Below are positions 27,010 to 36,400 of a DNA stretch of 64,000 nucleotides, piece by piece. A program made the translations under genes and the position numbers. This DNA comes from Eilatimonas milleporae (lineage in GTDB: Bacteria; Pseudomonadota; Alphaproteobacteria; Sphingomonadales; Kordiimonadaceae). The stretch covers positions 248,001-312,000 of the forward strand of contig NZ_REFR01000011.1 of assembly GCF_003688555.1 (NCBI RefSeq), in the 5' to 3' direction. How positions within the stretch are numbered: position 1 is the first letter of the stretch; each line of letters begins with the position of its first letter. Under the pieces are notes generated by a model. The model searched no databases and was not told the DNA's origin. It saw only the letters and a list, made by a program, of their open reading frames with translations.

Positions 27010-28134
27010 TTACAGATCGTCCAGCAGCGGCAGCAGGCTTTCCAGACAGGCGCGGGCCAGATGGCGGCTGCGTTCGGGTGACCATCCGAATGTATCGTCG
27101 GGAAGGTCGGCATTGTCCTTGAAGGGCATTTCCAGCGTCATCGCCAGACAGCCGAAGGTCTCCGCCACGTAATCGGTGCATTTTTTCAGGTCCGACGAGC
27201 CGGCAGCGTCCACCGGATAGCCGTGCGTGCGCTGAAAATCCGGGCTGCGACCGCACAAGTCCGACACATACCGCTCAAACAGGGCCGTCTGTCCCGGTTT
27301 CAGGGAGGGAATACCCTCGAACCCGGCAATGAAACAATAGGGCAGGGCCTCGTCGCCGTGGACGTCCAGATGGAAGTCGACGCCGGTCTCCAGCATGGCG
27401 GCCCGGACCAGGGATACTTCCGGGCTGGTGTCCATGTCCGGTGCGTTCCAGACCCGGTTGAGATTGACGCCGGCCGCATTGGTGCGCAGATGGCCGCGGC
27501 GGCTGCCATCCGGGTTCATATTGGGGACGATGTAAAAATGCGCCTTTTCCAGCAGGGCTCGGGCAATCGGGTTGTCTGGATCAAGGAGGGTGTCAAAGGC
27601 GCCTTCCATCCACCATTCGGCCATGGTTTCGCCTGGGTGTTGCCGGGCGATCAGCCAGACTGCCTTGCGGCCGTCGCGTCCATGGCCCACCTCGACCAGG
27701 TCCATGTCCTGTCCGTCCAGCGTATGGCCCAGAACCCGCGTGACGGCAAGCGGCGAGCCGGCAACCTCGGCAATCAGATCGGCGTGGCGTTCCATGGAAT
27801 AGGGGGCGAAATAGGCGATGTACAGACTGTCCTGTTCCGGTTCGACCTCGAAACGCAGGATGCCGTTTTCATAGACCGTGGGCAGACGGAACCAGGTTTC
27901 CCGGTCATAGGACGCGCATGTCCGGTATCCGGGCCAGCCGTCCGCATAGGCCGCGCCGTCCGCGTTGACAATGCTGATCCGGCAGGGCGTGTCCGTTACC
28001 CCTGACAGGCGGAAGGAAAACCACTGGTAAAAATCCGATCGGTGATCCTTGCGGATTGCGAGTCGGATGTCGGATGGGTCGTCCGCCGCGACGATATCGA
28101 TGTTTCCGCCGTCAAATGCCTGGGAAATATGCAT
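27010..28134 (-). CDS. M14 family zinc carboxypeptidase, cytosolic (CCP-like) type
   Basis: It has 374 residues from ATG 28134 (AAGGGA six bases upstream). An N-terminal beta-sandwich (about 1-130, FYQWFSFRLSG, LPTVYENGILRFEVEPEQ) precedes the peptidase domain, the layout of cytosolic carboxypeptidases related to eukaryotic tubulin deglutamylases. Zinc ligands are in ARQHPGETMAEWWMEG and VDFHLDVHGDEALP; NMNPDGSRRGHLRTNAAGVN is the substrate loop; the catalytic Glu is in MTLEMPF. Bacterial substrates are unknown. No signal peptide. Confidence 0.88.
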   Translation of the reverse strand: MHISQAFDGGNIDIVAADDPSDIRLAIRKDHRSDFYQWFSFRLSGVTDTPCRISIVNADGAAYADGWPGYRTCASYDRETWFRLPTVYENGILRFEVEPEQDSLYIAYFAPYSMERHADLIAEVAGSPLAVTRVLGHTLDGQDMDLVEVGHGRDGRKAVWLIARQHPGETMAEWWMEGAFDTLLDPDNPIARALLEKAHFYIVPNMNPDGSRRGHLRTNAAGVNLNRVWNAPDMDTSPEVSLVRAAMLETGVDFHLDVHGDEALPYCFIAGFEGIPSLKPGQTALFERYVSDLCGRSPDFQRTHGYPVDAAGSSDLKKCTDYVAETFGCLAMTLEMPFKDNADLPDDTFGWSPERSRHLARACLESLLPLLDDL

Positions 28135-28745
28135 GTCCGATCCCTTTGCCAGAAACTGGGTCACCCATGGTGACATATCGGCGGCAAGTCTCTGACACAA
28201 GGTGTCAATTGGCGACCGCCCCCGGCTCCGTCGCCGTTCATGTCGTGCGCCATGGCTGTGAGAGAACGGATTTTACAGGGTATGGGTGCGGCTTTTCATG
28301 ACAGAAAGGCGCGGATTTGCTAGGCTCTTTTCACTGACGCGAAAGCGTGAGCGGATACCCCCGCAAACCTACGGGGGACTGGGGCGTCTCCCGCGCCGTA
28401 TAACCGGTCTTGCCGCCGGTTATGAACGGCCAACAGGAGGCGCCTCTATTTTTGCGGCCCCTTGTCTTTTTCGCTTTGCCGCCATTTCCCGCCGGCCGGA
28501 ACCGCTGTTTGCGCGCCGGCGCGTATTCATAGGGATGTCCTTTTCCACAGTTCGCTTGCGGCTTAATTGGTTGACAGACGGTGGATGCAGCGATAGTGTC
28601 CGCCGCCGAAACGCACCCTTTGACCGGGTGCATATTTTTTTGGACCGCTGACGGCCTGACGCATGGCACGGTGTTTCCGTGAAACCCTGGTCAGACCATG
28701 ACGGCACGCACAGCGGCCGGTTGACGAAAAGACAAGAGACGGACA
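28135..28745. other. 611-bp intergenic region with a cluster of hairpins
   Basis: No protein gene is convincing. A dense hairpin cluster lies at 28337-28452 (listed separately). The rpmJ promoter should lie in the last 200 bases; TTGACA at 28572-28577 is one -35-like hexamer, but I see no good -10. Confidence 0.4.
28337..28452. ncRNA. Possible structured RNA or dispersed repeat (three hairpins plus T-run)
   Basis: In order on the plus strand: ACGC-GAAA-GCGT (28337-28348, a GAAA tetraloop), CCCCCG/CGGGGG (28358-28377), and a long stem GCCGT+ATAACCGG with CCGGTTAT+ACGGC (28395-28430, a two-base bulge). The palindrome GAGGCGCCTC then runs into TATTTTT near 28452. I do not recognise an RNA family; a scattered genomic repeat is an equal possibility. 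Confidence 0.35.
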
Positions 28746-28871
28746 ATGAAAATACGCAACAGCCTGAAGTCGCTGAAAGGCCGCCACCGCGACAATCGTG
28801 TGATCCGTCGCAAGGGTCGAATCTACGTCATCAATAAAACGCAGCGCCGTTTCAAGGCACGCCAAGGGTAA
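28746..28871 (+). CDS. rpmJ: 50S ribosomal protein L36
   Basis: It has 41 residues: [20 protein letters not shown], then [20 protein letters not shown] and a final Gly. This is the cysteine-free long form of L36 typical of alphaproteobacteria; the zinc-binding cysteines of the other form are absent. GAGACGG precedes the start. A terminator follows, so the gene is expressed alone. Confidence 0.95.
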   Translation: MKIRNSLKSLKGRHRDNRVIRRKGRIYVINKTQRRFKARQG

Positions 28872-28964
28872 GAAACCTGGGTAAAGCGCGTTTTTGGCAC
28901 GGCGGGACGATAATGTCCCCTATGCCACCCAATCCCCTTGAATAATGCTGTTTATTATTTCTTG

Positions 28965-28997
28965 GCCGCCGGGAAGGAAATTTCCCGTCGGCTTTTT
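28965..28997 (+). terminator. Rho-independent terminator after rpmJ
   Basis: GCCGCCGGGAA and TTCCCGTCGGC pair with one mismatch, followed by TTTTT at 28993-28997. Confidence 0.85.
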
Positions 28998-29102
28998 GCT
29001 ATTGGTTAATGTCTATCGTGTACAATTGTAATTATTTCCCTCAAACGGTTGTTTTGTTTGTATGTTTTTCATACATTCAATCCGCAGAGACGTGAGGGCA
29101 GC

Positions 29103-29714
29103 ATGATTGACCGTTTATCTGCGGTGGTGTTCGACATAGGAAATGTCCTGGTCGAATGGAATCCGCGCTTTCTATACGAACAGCTTATTCCGGACCCGGA
29201 TGAGCTGACATATTTTCTTGAGAATGTGGTGACACTGTCCTGGCACACGGAGCACGACCGTGGCCGGCCCTTTGCCGAGGGGGTGCGCATCCTGACCGAG
29301 AAGTTCCCGCACTATGCCGATCTGATCGCGGCCTTCGACACCCGCTGGAACGAAACGATTCGCGGTCCTGTCCGCGACACCGTGCTGCTTCTGGAACGGT
29401 TGGCGGAGCATGGAACCCGGGTTTACGGGCTGACGAATTTTTCCACCGAGAAATGGCCGTCTTTCTGCCGTGCCTTTCTATTCACCGATATTTTCGACGG
29501 GGTGGTGGTTTCGGGTCAGGAAGGGCTGGTCAAGCCCGATCCGCGTATCTATCAGGTGGCGATCCAGCGTTTCGGACTGGACCCGGAGCGGACCTTTTAT
29601 GTGGATGACCGCCAGGAAAATGTCGATGCGGCCAATGCGCTTGGTTTGCGCGGGCATCTTTTCACCGGTGCCGGGGCGCTGGAGCGGGACCTGAAGGCGG
29701 AAGGGTTCCTGTAA
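29103..29714 (+). CDS. HAD-superfamily hydrolase
   Basis: It has 203 residues from ATG 29103 (GAGGGC just upstream). HAD motifs: VVFDIGNVLVEWNP (Asp nucleophile; the second Asp of DxD is Asn, as in YihX-type sugar phosphatases), VYGLTNFSTEKW (motif II), GLVKPDPRIY (motif III Lys) and FYVDDRQENVDAA (motif IV). Probably a small-molecule or sugar phosphatase; the substrate is unknown. It converges on pyk. Confidence 0.88.
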   Translation: MIDRLSAVVFDIGNVLVEWNPRFLYEQLIPDPDELTYFLENVVTLSWHTEHDRGRPFAEGVRILTEKFPHYADLIAAFDTRWNETIRGPVRDTVLLLERLAEHGTRVYGLTNFSTEKWPSFCRAFLFTDIFDGVVVSGQEGLVKPDPRIYQVAIQRFGLDPERTFYVDDRQENVDAANALGLRGHLFTGAGALERDLKAEGFL

Positions 29715-29721
29715 GGGACTG

Positions 29722-29788
29722 TTTCTATCTGTTCCCCCGCCTATCTGTTCCTCTCTCTATCTCTTCCTCTGGCCATCTCTTTCTATGG
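29722..29788. repeat. Pyrimidine-rich low-complexity tract between HAD and pyk genes
   Basis: Variants of CTATCT(G/C)TTCC recur four to five times with almost only T and C on the plus strand. It lies between two convergent genes and may replace a conventional terminator or reflect replication slippage. Confidence 0.6.
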
Positions 29789-29800
29789 CTGGGGGTGCGG

Positions 29801-31261
29801 TCAGGACCCGACGGCCTCCAGTTCATTGCCCTGTACCCAGGCGATATGCAGGACATTCGTCGCCCCCGGCGTGCCGAAGGGAACGCCGGCGGTGACGACG
29901 ATCCTGTCGCCGCCGCGTGCCATGGCATGCCGCAGCGCCATGCGCTTGGCCTTGCCGACCATATCCTCGAAACTGACCACATCGCGTGTTTTGACCGTGT
30001 GCAGGCCCCAGACGATGGACAGCCGCCGTGCCACCTTCAGCCGGGGCGTCAGGGTCAGGATGGGGGCCGCGGGCCGTTCCCGCGCGGCCCTGAGGGCCGT
30101 TGTGCCCGATGTGGTGAAGGTGACGATCGCCTGCGCGCCGACGGTGGCGGCCACCTGCCGCGCGGCGGCGGTGATGGCGTCTTCCGCCGTGGCGTTGGGG
30201 TTGATCCGCGTCTGGCCGGCGCCGAGATATCCGGGTTCCCGTTCGACCCGCTCGGCGACCCGGTCCATCACCCGCACAGCCTCGACAGGAAACTCGCCCA
30301 CTGCTGATTCGGCCGACAGCATCACGGCGTCCGCCCCGTCCATCACCGCGGTCGCCACGTCCGAGACTTCCGCCCGGGTCGGGCTGGGCGCCTGGATCAT
30401 GGATTCCAGCATCTGTGTCGCCACCACCACCGGCTTTCCGGCGGCGCGGGCGGCGCCGATGATATGTTTCTGGATGACGGGCACGTTTTCCAGCGGTTCT
30501 TCGACCCCCAGATCGCCGCGCGCGACCATCACCCCGTCCGCCAGTTCGAGAATGGCGTCCAGCTCCCCGACCGCCGCGGGCTTTTCGATCTTGGCCATGA
30601 CGGCGGCCTTGCCGGCCACCAGTTTTCTGGCTTCGGCCACATCGTCCGGGCGTTGGACGAATGACAGGGCGATCCAGTCCGCTCCCGCCTTCAGGGCGAA
30701 GGCCAGATCGCGCTTGTCCTTCTCCGTCAGTGCGGCCAGCGGCAGCACGGCGTTCGGGACATTGACACCCTTGCGGTCGGAGAGGATGCCGCCGACCTCG
30801 ACCCGGCATCCGGCGGCATCCGCGGACACGGTTTCGACGGCCAGACGGATTTTGCCGTCATCCAGAAGGATATGTGTGCCGGGTGTCAGCGCATCGAAGA
30901 TTTCCCGGTGCGGCAGGCCGACCCGCGTGTCGTCGCCGGGGGCTTCGGACAGGTCCAGACGGAAGGCGGTGCCCTGGCGCAAGGATGCCCGGCCGCCGGC
31001 AAAGGTACCGACCCGCAGCTTCGGACCCTGAAGGTCCACCAGAATGGCGATGGGCCGCATTTCTTCGGCCTCCACCTTGCGGATGGCGGCGATCATGCTT
31101 TCCTTGTCGCTGTGTCCGCCGTGGCTCATATTCAGGCGGAAGACGTCCACGCCTGCGTGGAACAGGTCGCGGATCATGCGTTCGCTGGATGTGGCCGGCC
31201 CCAATGTGGCGACGATCCGTGTTTTTCTCTGCCGCCGTCTGCCCGTTGCCTGTGCTGCCAT
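29801..31261 (-). CDS. pyk: Pyruvate kinase
   Basis: Converts phosphoenolpyruvate and ADP to pyruvate and ATP. It has 486 residues from ATG 31261 (GGAG six bases upstream). Seen: KTRIVATLGPATSSERMI, FRLNMSHGG, the B domain between about 75 and 170, catalytic Lys in VMAKIEKPAAVGEL, VMVARGDLGVEEPL, and QMLESMIQAPSPTRAEVSD. The C-terminal allosteric domain is complete (TSGTTALRAARERP). Confidence 0.96.
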   Translation of the reverse strand: MAAQATGRRRQRKTRIVATLGPATSSERMIRDLFHAGVDVFRLNMSHGGHSDKESMIAAIRKVEAEEMRPIAILVDLQGPKLRVGTFAGGRASLRQGTAFRLDLSEAPGDDTRVGLPHREIFDALTPGTHILLDDGKIRLAVETVSADAAGCRVEVGGILSDRKGVNVPNAVLPLAALTEKDKRDLAFALKAGADWIALSFVQRPDDVAEARKLVAGKAAVMAKIEKPAAVGELDAILELADGVMVARGDLGVEEPLENVPVIQKHIIGAARAAGKPVVVATQMLESMIQAPSPTRAEVSDVATAVMDGADAVMLSAESAVGEFPVEAVRVMDRVAERVEREPGYLGAGQTRINPNATAEDAITAAARQVAATVGAQAIVTFTTSGTTALRAARERPAAPILTLTPRLKVARRLSIVWGLHTVKTRDVVSFEDMVGKAKRMALRHAMARGGDRIVVTAGVPFGTPGATNVLHIAWVQGNELEAVGS

Positions 31262-31511
31262 ACCGTGCTCCAAAATATACCGCACCGGACAATGGAAGCA
31301 TGTCCGCCGTTGCGGGGTGTCAGGCGAAACGGGACCGGATCGCCGTCGTCTCAAACAGCCGTGTTCCGAAAAGCCCGCCATGTAAGCCGCAAATGCAAAG
31401 CCGATTGACTTTGCGGGGGCAATAGTCAGGGTGTGTGACCGCATTGTCCAGTGCCCGCCCGGGGCGGACAGCGTGATTTTTTGCCCGCCGCCCCTCTGAC
31501 TGGAAGATGCC

Positions 31512-32375
31512 ATGCCGCCGCAAGACCCTACTTCTGTTCCATCCGCCCCCGCGGCCTCGGCCGGATCTCCTGCGCCGGCGGCTTCCGACGGTCACCGCTT
31601 AGACATTCCGCACCCCGATACTACGGACCCCGACATATTGTGCGCGGAAGGGCGCGGCGGCGTCATCATCCTGTGCGACCATGCCAGCAATGCCGTGCCT
31701 CGGGGCCTGAATGCCCTGGGGCTGGACGATGCGGCGCTTCAGGACCATATCGCCTGGGATATCGGCGCCGCCAGCGTGGCGGCCATGATCAGCGAGATGA
31801 TGCAGGTGCCCGCCGTGCTGGCGCCGGTTTCGCGGCTGGTGATCGACTGCAACCGCGACGCGGATGACCCGACACTGGTGCCGGCTGTCAGTGACGGCGT
31901 CGTCATTCCCGGCAATCAGGGCCTGGACAAAGCGCGGATCGCGGCTCGCAAGACGGCCTATTATGACCCGTTCCACCGCACCGCCGGCGATCTGGTGGCC
32001 GCGCATCTGGCCGAGGGGCTGGTGCCGATGGTGATCGGCATGCACAGTTTTACCCCGGCCATGAACGGCACGCCGCGGCCGTGGCAGATCGGTTTCCTGT
32101 GGAATCGCGACCCGCGTCTGGCACAGGCACTGATCGGACTGGTGGAACGGGAAACCGACCTGACCGTCGGCAATAATCAGCCCTATTCGGGGCGGGACCT
32201 CTATACCAGCATGCAGCGCCACGGCGCCGACCACGGATTGCCGCAGACCACGGTGGAAATCCGCCAGGACCTGCTGGCGGACCGGCGCATGTGCGCCGAA
32301 TGGGCCGAGTTGCTGGCCAACCTGCTTGACGAATGCCTGTCACGGCCCGATATCCTGTCCATCCGGCACTATTGA
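31512..32375 (+). CDS. N-formylglutamate amidohydrolase family protein
   Basis: It has 287 residues. After a non-conserved Pro/Ala/Ser-rich start (about 1-30) the family sequence begins: IILCDHASNAVPRGLNALG, HIAWDIGAASVA, RLVIDCNRDADDP, PMVIGMHSFTP and TVEIRQDLLADRRM. Family members release formate from N-formyl-glutamate, the last step of one histidine degradation route, but no hut genes are nearby, so the substrate is uncertain. An internal ATG may be the true start. Confidence 0.85.
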   Translation: MPPQDPTSVPSAPAASAGSPAPAASDGHRLDIPHPDTTDPDILCAEGRGGVIILCDHASNAVPRGLNALGLDDAALQDHIAWDIGAASVAAMISEMMQVPAVLAPVSRLVIDCNRDADDPTLVPAVSDGVVIPGNQGLDKARIAARKTAYYDPFHRTAGDLVAAHLAEGLVPMVIGMHSFTPAMNGTPRPWQIGFLWNRDPRLAQALIGLVERETDLTVGNNQPYSGRDLYTSMQRHGADHGLPQTTVEIRQDLLADRRMCAEWAELLANLLDECLSRPDILSIRHY

Positions 32376-32479
32376 GGCCGGACCACGTGCCGACCGTGAC
32401 ACCGTAAACGCCGCATGCGCGCCACCCGAATACCCCCTGACTGCCATTGTGGCGCCGCAACAAAGGGGATTTGCCGCCG

Positions 32480-32794
32480 ATGAGCAAGACCACCGATATC
32501 GAAGCCGCCGTTTTCCGCCGTCTGCTGAGCCATCTGCGGCAGCGCACCGACGTGCAGAATGTGGACCTGATGGGCTGGGGCGGCTTCTGCCGCAACTGTC
32601 TGGCCGACTGGTACCGTGAGGCCGCCGAGGAACAGGGTGAAAGCCTGGACAGGGACAGCGCCCGCGAAATCGTCTACGGCATGCCCTACGGTGATTACAA
32701 GGACAGATACCAGGGCCCCGCCAGCGAGGAACAACTGGCCCTGATGGAGGAAAGCGTCGCCATGAACCGCAAGGTGCGCGGCAAACCCGACTAA
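32480..32794 (+). CDS. DUF1244 protein
   Basis: It has 104 residues from ATG 32480. The family core is clear: DLMGWGGFCRNCLADWYREA with its two cysteines, then REIVYGMPYGDYKDRYQ. DUF1244 proteins are small, highly conserved in alpha- and gammaproteobacteria, and of unknown function. It lies about 115 bp before gapR on the same strand. Confidence 0.9.
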   Translation: MSKTTDIEAAVFRRLLSHLRQRTDVQNVDLMGWGGFCRNCLADWYREAAEEQGESLDRDSAREIVYGMPYGDYKDRYQGPASEEQLALMEESVAMNRKVRGKPD

Positions 32795-32909
32795 GGCCGC
32801 ACACGAAAATCAGCCCGGACGGCAGGCGGGCGTTGCATCGCCCGCCCGCCGTCGATAGAGTGCGCGGCTCTTGAACCGATTGGCGGAAATCACTGCGGGA
32901 GACATCAGC

Positions 32910-33227
32910 ATGGTCCAGGCGGGCGGCATTGCCGGCGAACAGTTGCGCGGCTTTATCGAGCGCATCGAGCGTTTGGAAGAAGAAAAGAAGGGCATCGCCG
33001 AGGATATCAAGGAAGTCTACGCCCAGGCCAAGGCCATAGGCTTCGACACCAAGGTCATGCGCAAGGTGATTTCCATCCGCAAGATGGACCGGGACGAACG
33101 TCAGGAGCAGGAAGCCTTGCTGGACGTTTACCTGCACGCCATCGAGGGCGGCCAGCAACCGGCGGAAGGCCCCGCCGGCACCCCGGACGGCACAGCCCCG
33201 GACGGCAGCGCCACGGCGGCCCAGTAA
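32910..33227 (+). CDS. gapR: GapR family nucleoid-associated DNA-binding protein (DUF2312)
   Basis: It has 105 residues from ATG 32910 (GGGAG nine bases upstream). The conserved body is [40 protein letters not shown] and [16 protein letters not shown]. In Caulobacter, GapR clamps overtwisted AT-rich DNA ahead of replication forks and helps topoisomerases. The last 20 residues are a Pro/Gly/Ala/Thr tail beyond the usual end. It is the last core gene before the accessory island. Confidence 0.9.
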   Translation: MVQAGGIAGEQLRGFIERIERLEEEKKGIAEDIKEVYAQAKAIGFDTKVMRKVISIRKMDRDERQEQEALLDVYLHAIEGGQQPAEGPAGTPDGTAPDGSATAAQ

Positions 33228-33242
33228 CACTCCGCAGGACTG

Positions 33243-33269
33243 CCGCCTCTGTCCGGAGGCTGGTCTTTT
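33243..33269 (+). terminator. Weak terminator after gapR
   Basis: GCCTC (33245-33249) pairs with GAGGC (33256-33260), and TCTTTT follows at 33264. A second stem AAAGCGGC/GCCGCTTT lies at 33311-33342. Confidence 0.45.
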
Positions 33270-33360
33270 CAGAGCGCGCTGCTGTTAAAAGATTGCCATG
33301 CCGGGCGCCGAAAGCGGCCGCTCTAGCCATGAGTGCCGCTTTATACGGCCTTAAGAAAGA

Positions 33361-33393
33361 GCCAACATATGTATGCATCATACATATGTTGGC
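33361..33393. repeat. Left copy of the island-flanking hairpin repeat
   Basis: GCCAACATATGTATG (33361-33375) pairs perfectly with CATACATATGTTGGC (33379-33393), with loop CAT. The same 32 bases, with one change in the loop, recur at 39651-39682. A-rich sequence before and T-rich sequence after could also make it a bidirectional terminator between gapR and the island gene. Confidence 0.9.
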
Positions 33394-33461
33394 TTCTTTA
33401 TTTAAGTCCGGGTGGTTCACTCAGCGCTATTGTTGATACTTGGTCGCCTTTTGTGCTCAAT

Positions 33462-33480
33462 GATTGAATTAAATTCAATC
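33462..33480. repeat. Palindrome overlapping the stop of the island gene
   Basis: GATTGAATT (33462-33470) and AATTCAATC (33472-33480) are perfect reverse complements around a single A. The minus-strand TGA stop (33475-33477) of the large gene lies inside it. Confidence 0.6.
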
Positions 33481-36400
33481 TCGAATTGCATTTTCGATTG
33501 CCGCATCCAGTCTTTGTGCGATCTTCTTCGTGATCCGATTATAGCCCAGCCGACGTCCCATGCCACGGCGTAGGGCATCTGTGTCGAACGGAAGATCTTC
33601 GTCTTTTACAGCGTGCACGAGATTGAGGAGTTCAATCATCGGAATGAATTCCGCTTTGCGCGGTTCGCGCGAGCTTGGGTTGACGATCCGAAACGCGGTA
33701 TAGCCATTTGGGTCCTGATCGTGCCGCCACAAGACTTCAAGTCCGTCTTGTTCGCGTAAGATATTGCCAAGTCTGGAAGCTGTCATCTGAATATATCGGG
33801 CGATCTTGGCACCCGTGCGTGCAAATCCATACATACGGGCAATGCGTGTCGCCACCATTTCGATGGCGATTGGTGCCTCATTTTCAAGGATCAACGTGAT
33901 CATTCGGGCGATCTTGGCCTTTTCGCTCGGTTCGAAAAAATCATCCGGCTTTAAGTCTAAACCGAGAGCGTTTAAGTCTGTTTCCACGAATATATTTTCG
34001 GGAAGATTCTCTTCGGTGGAAAATGTACTATCGTTGGAAACCATGGGCGTCTGCTCACGCTGATTTGCCACCGATGCATGATGCTGTTGGTTCGTGTCGT
34101 CCTCTTCCACAGTGGTTGCTGTGTGACATTCTTTTTCACGTCGGTCCGTATCAAGAAGCGCTTCAAGTTTGGCGTGGATTTTCTCAAGACTGTCGGCCGG
34201 ATTGACCCACCAATCGGTTGACCAGACGCGCACAATCTTCCAGCCTAGGCCATTGAGAACCATTTCGCGCAACCGGTCGCGTTCGCGGGCGCTGGCGCTT
34301 GAATGATAGGTCGCGCCGTCGCATTCGACCCCGGCCAGATAGCGGCCCGGCGTATCCGGATGGATAATGCCGAGATCGATACGGTAGCTGGATACGCCGA
34401 TCTGCGGGATGACATCCCACCCTTTCGCAGCCAGACGTTCGGCGACAGCCTTTTCGAACGGACTCTCATACTCGCCGCCTGAGGCATCGGCGGCAGACTC
34501 CAAGGCGCGGGGACCTTTCTCGGCAAATTCAAGAAAATGTTTGAAATCCCGGACGCCTTTGGTCTTGCTGCGATTCAGGTCAATGTCTTCGGCTTTCAGT
34601 GTCCCATAGACATGCAACATGTGACGTGCCCTTGTGATCGCCACATTCAACCGCCGCTCGCCGCCTTCCTTATTCATCGGACCGAAATTCATAGAAATCC
34701 GCCCTGTCGCACGTGGACCATAGGTCAGCGAAAACAGGATCACATCGCGTTCATCGCCCTGGACATTTTCGATATTTTTCACGAAGACCGGTTCAATGCG
34801 GTCGGTCGAGAAATGATGGTCTATATCCGGATCTTTGGCGCAGGCTTGGTCAAGCAGGTCCTGAATTAAGGTCTGCTGCTGACTATTGAAGGTGACGACA
34901 CCAATTGACCAAGGGTCTTTTGCCCGGGTGAATTGCGGTTTTTTCAACCAAATGACGACCGCTTCGGCAACCTTTTGCGCTTCAGTGCGATTGATGCGGG
35001 TTCCCTGTTCATAGATGCCTTTGGGGACATGATGATAGGTGACCGCCACATCCGATGTAACCGGTGATGGAAAGGTCACCAGCTTGCTTCCATAATAACG
35101 GTGGTTCGAGAAAGCGATCAGACTCTCGTGCCGGCTGCGATAATGGCGGTCAAGATAGCGTACCGGCAGGTTAGCGCCGGTACATTCGTCCAAAATGCTT
35201 TCCAAGTCTTCGACTTGTAGATCTTCGTTTATAGCTTCATCGTCGTTACGTCCGAAGAAATTGGTGGGGGGCAATTGTTTCGGGTCTCCGACTACGATTG
35301 CCTGACGGCCGCGTGCCAGCGCTCCTATCGCATCCCATGTCGGAATTTGTGACGCTTCGTCAAATACCACCAAGTCGAAAAGTTTTGCCTCGGTGCTTAG
35401 ATACTGAGAAATCGATAATGGACTCATCAACAGGCACGGGGTGAGCTTGGTAAGCGCACTAGGAAGTTCGCCGATCAGTTTCCGGAGCGGCATGTGACGC
35501 CGTTTTTTATTGATCTCCCGGTTTAGAAGGCCCCATTCCGTTTGACGGCTGTTTGACATGCTATTTCTGGACGGTGTCTTGCCCGCCAGTCTGGCTCTAA
35601 CCTGCGCCGATGTAAGTTTCATGAGTTTCTGGTCGAGAGAACGGAATTCTTCGATCAGACGTTCGTGCTGGGCGCTTGCGAATGTACGTAACGTGTCGTC
35701 GTTGTCGATGGCTCTATTGCCCCATGCGCATCGGTAACTCACCTCGAAAATATGTGGAATATCCCGGGCCGTAATAGTCTTATCTTCAAGTTTCTCCACC
35801 ACTGGCCGCAACCCTGCGTGCAAGGCCTTGGCCTTTTCATGCTGCCAGGCACACCATTCTTTAAGGCGCGGCAATCGAGTCAGCCATTGATTGAGTTGCG
35901 TGTCCAGCCCCTGAAAGGTGTCGACTGTCAATATGTCCGCCTTGATATGCGTCTGAAGGGCCGAAAGGGCGATATTGAATTTTTTCAGAGATGCTCTGTA
36001 TGTGATCACTTTGCTGCCGACGGTACTTTCCGCACTCAGAAGGTCGTTACCCTCATTTAGCAAACGCTTCGTATCTGTCCGAAGACCCATAAGGTGATCA
36101 ATGTCATCACCAGCGAGGCGAGTGAATGCAAGACGAAGGCTGTCAGCGAAGCTTACGGCAGCGTCCACCTCTGACCAGTCAGTGTCGGCACCGCGCCATA
36201 TCCTGCCGAGGACTTGGCCCGACGCGGCAAGCTTTTCAATCTCAATATTGTGAGACCGCAAATCCTTAAGGGTCTCAAGATCTGTGAGAAGCGTCTCGCT
36301 GGCCGGTTTGGTCCGCGATTTGATGTGGCTGGCGATTTCCTTGCGTACTTTACCGCCGACGATGAGATTGCGTGGCCACCATGTAGCCTGCGCGTCCATC

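Noticed and set aside
28286-28669. Open frames on both strands over the hairpin cluster before rpmJ
   Set aside because: They run through strong hairpins, lack ribosome sites and give Arg/Pro-rich nonsense; a structured non-coding element fits better.
33361-33393. Flanking hairpin as a dif site
   Set aside because: The arms are 14-15 bp with a 3-base centre; dif needs two 11-bp arms around a 6-8-base centre, and the sequence does not match known dif arms.
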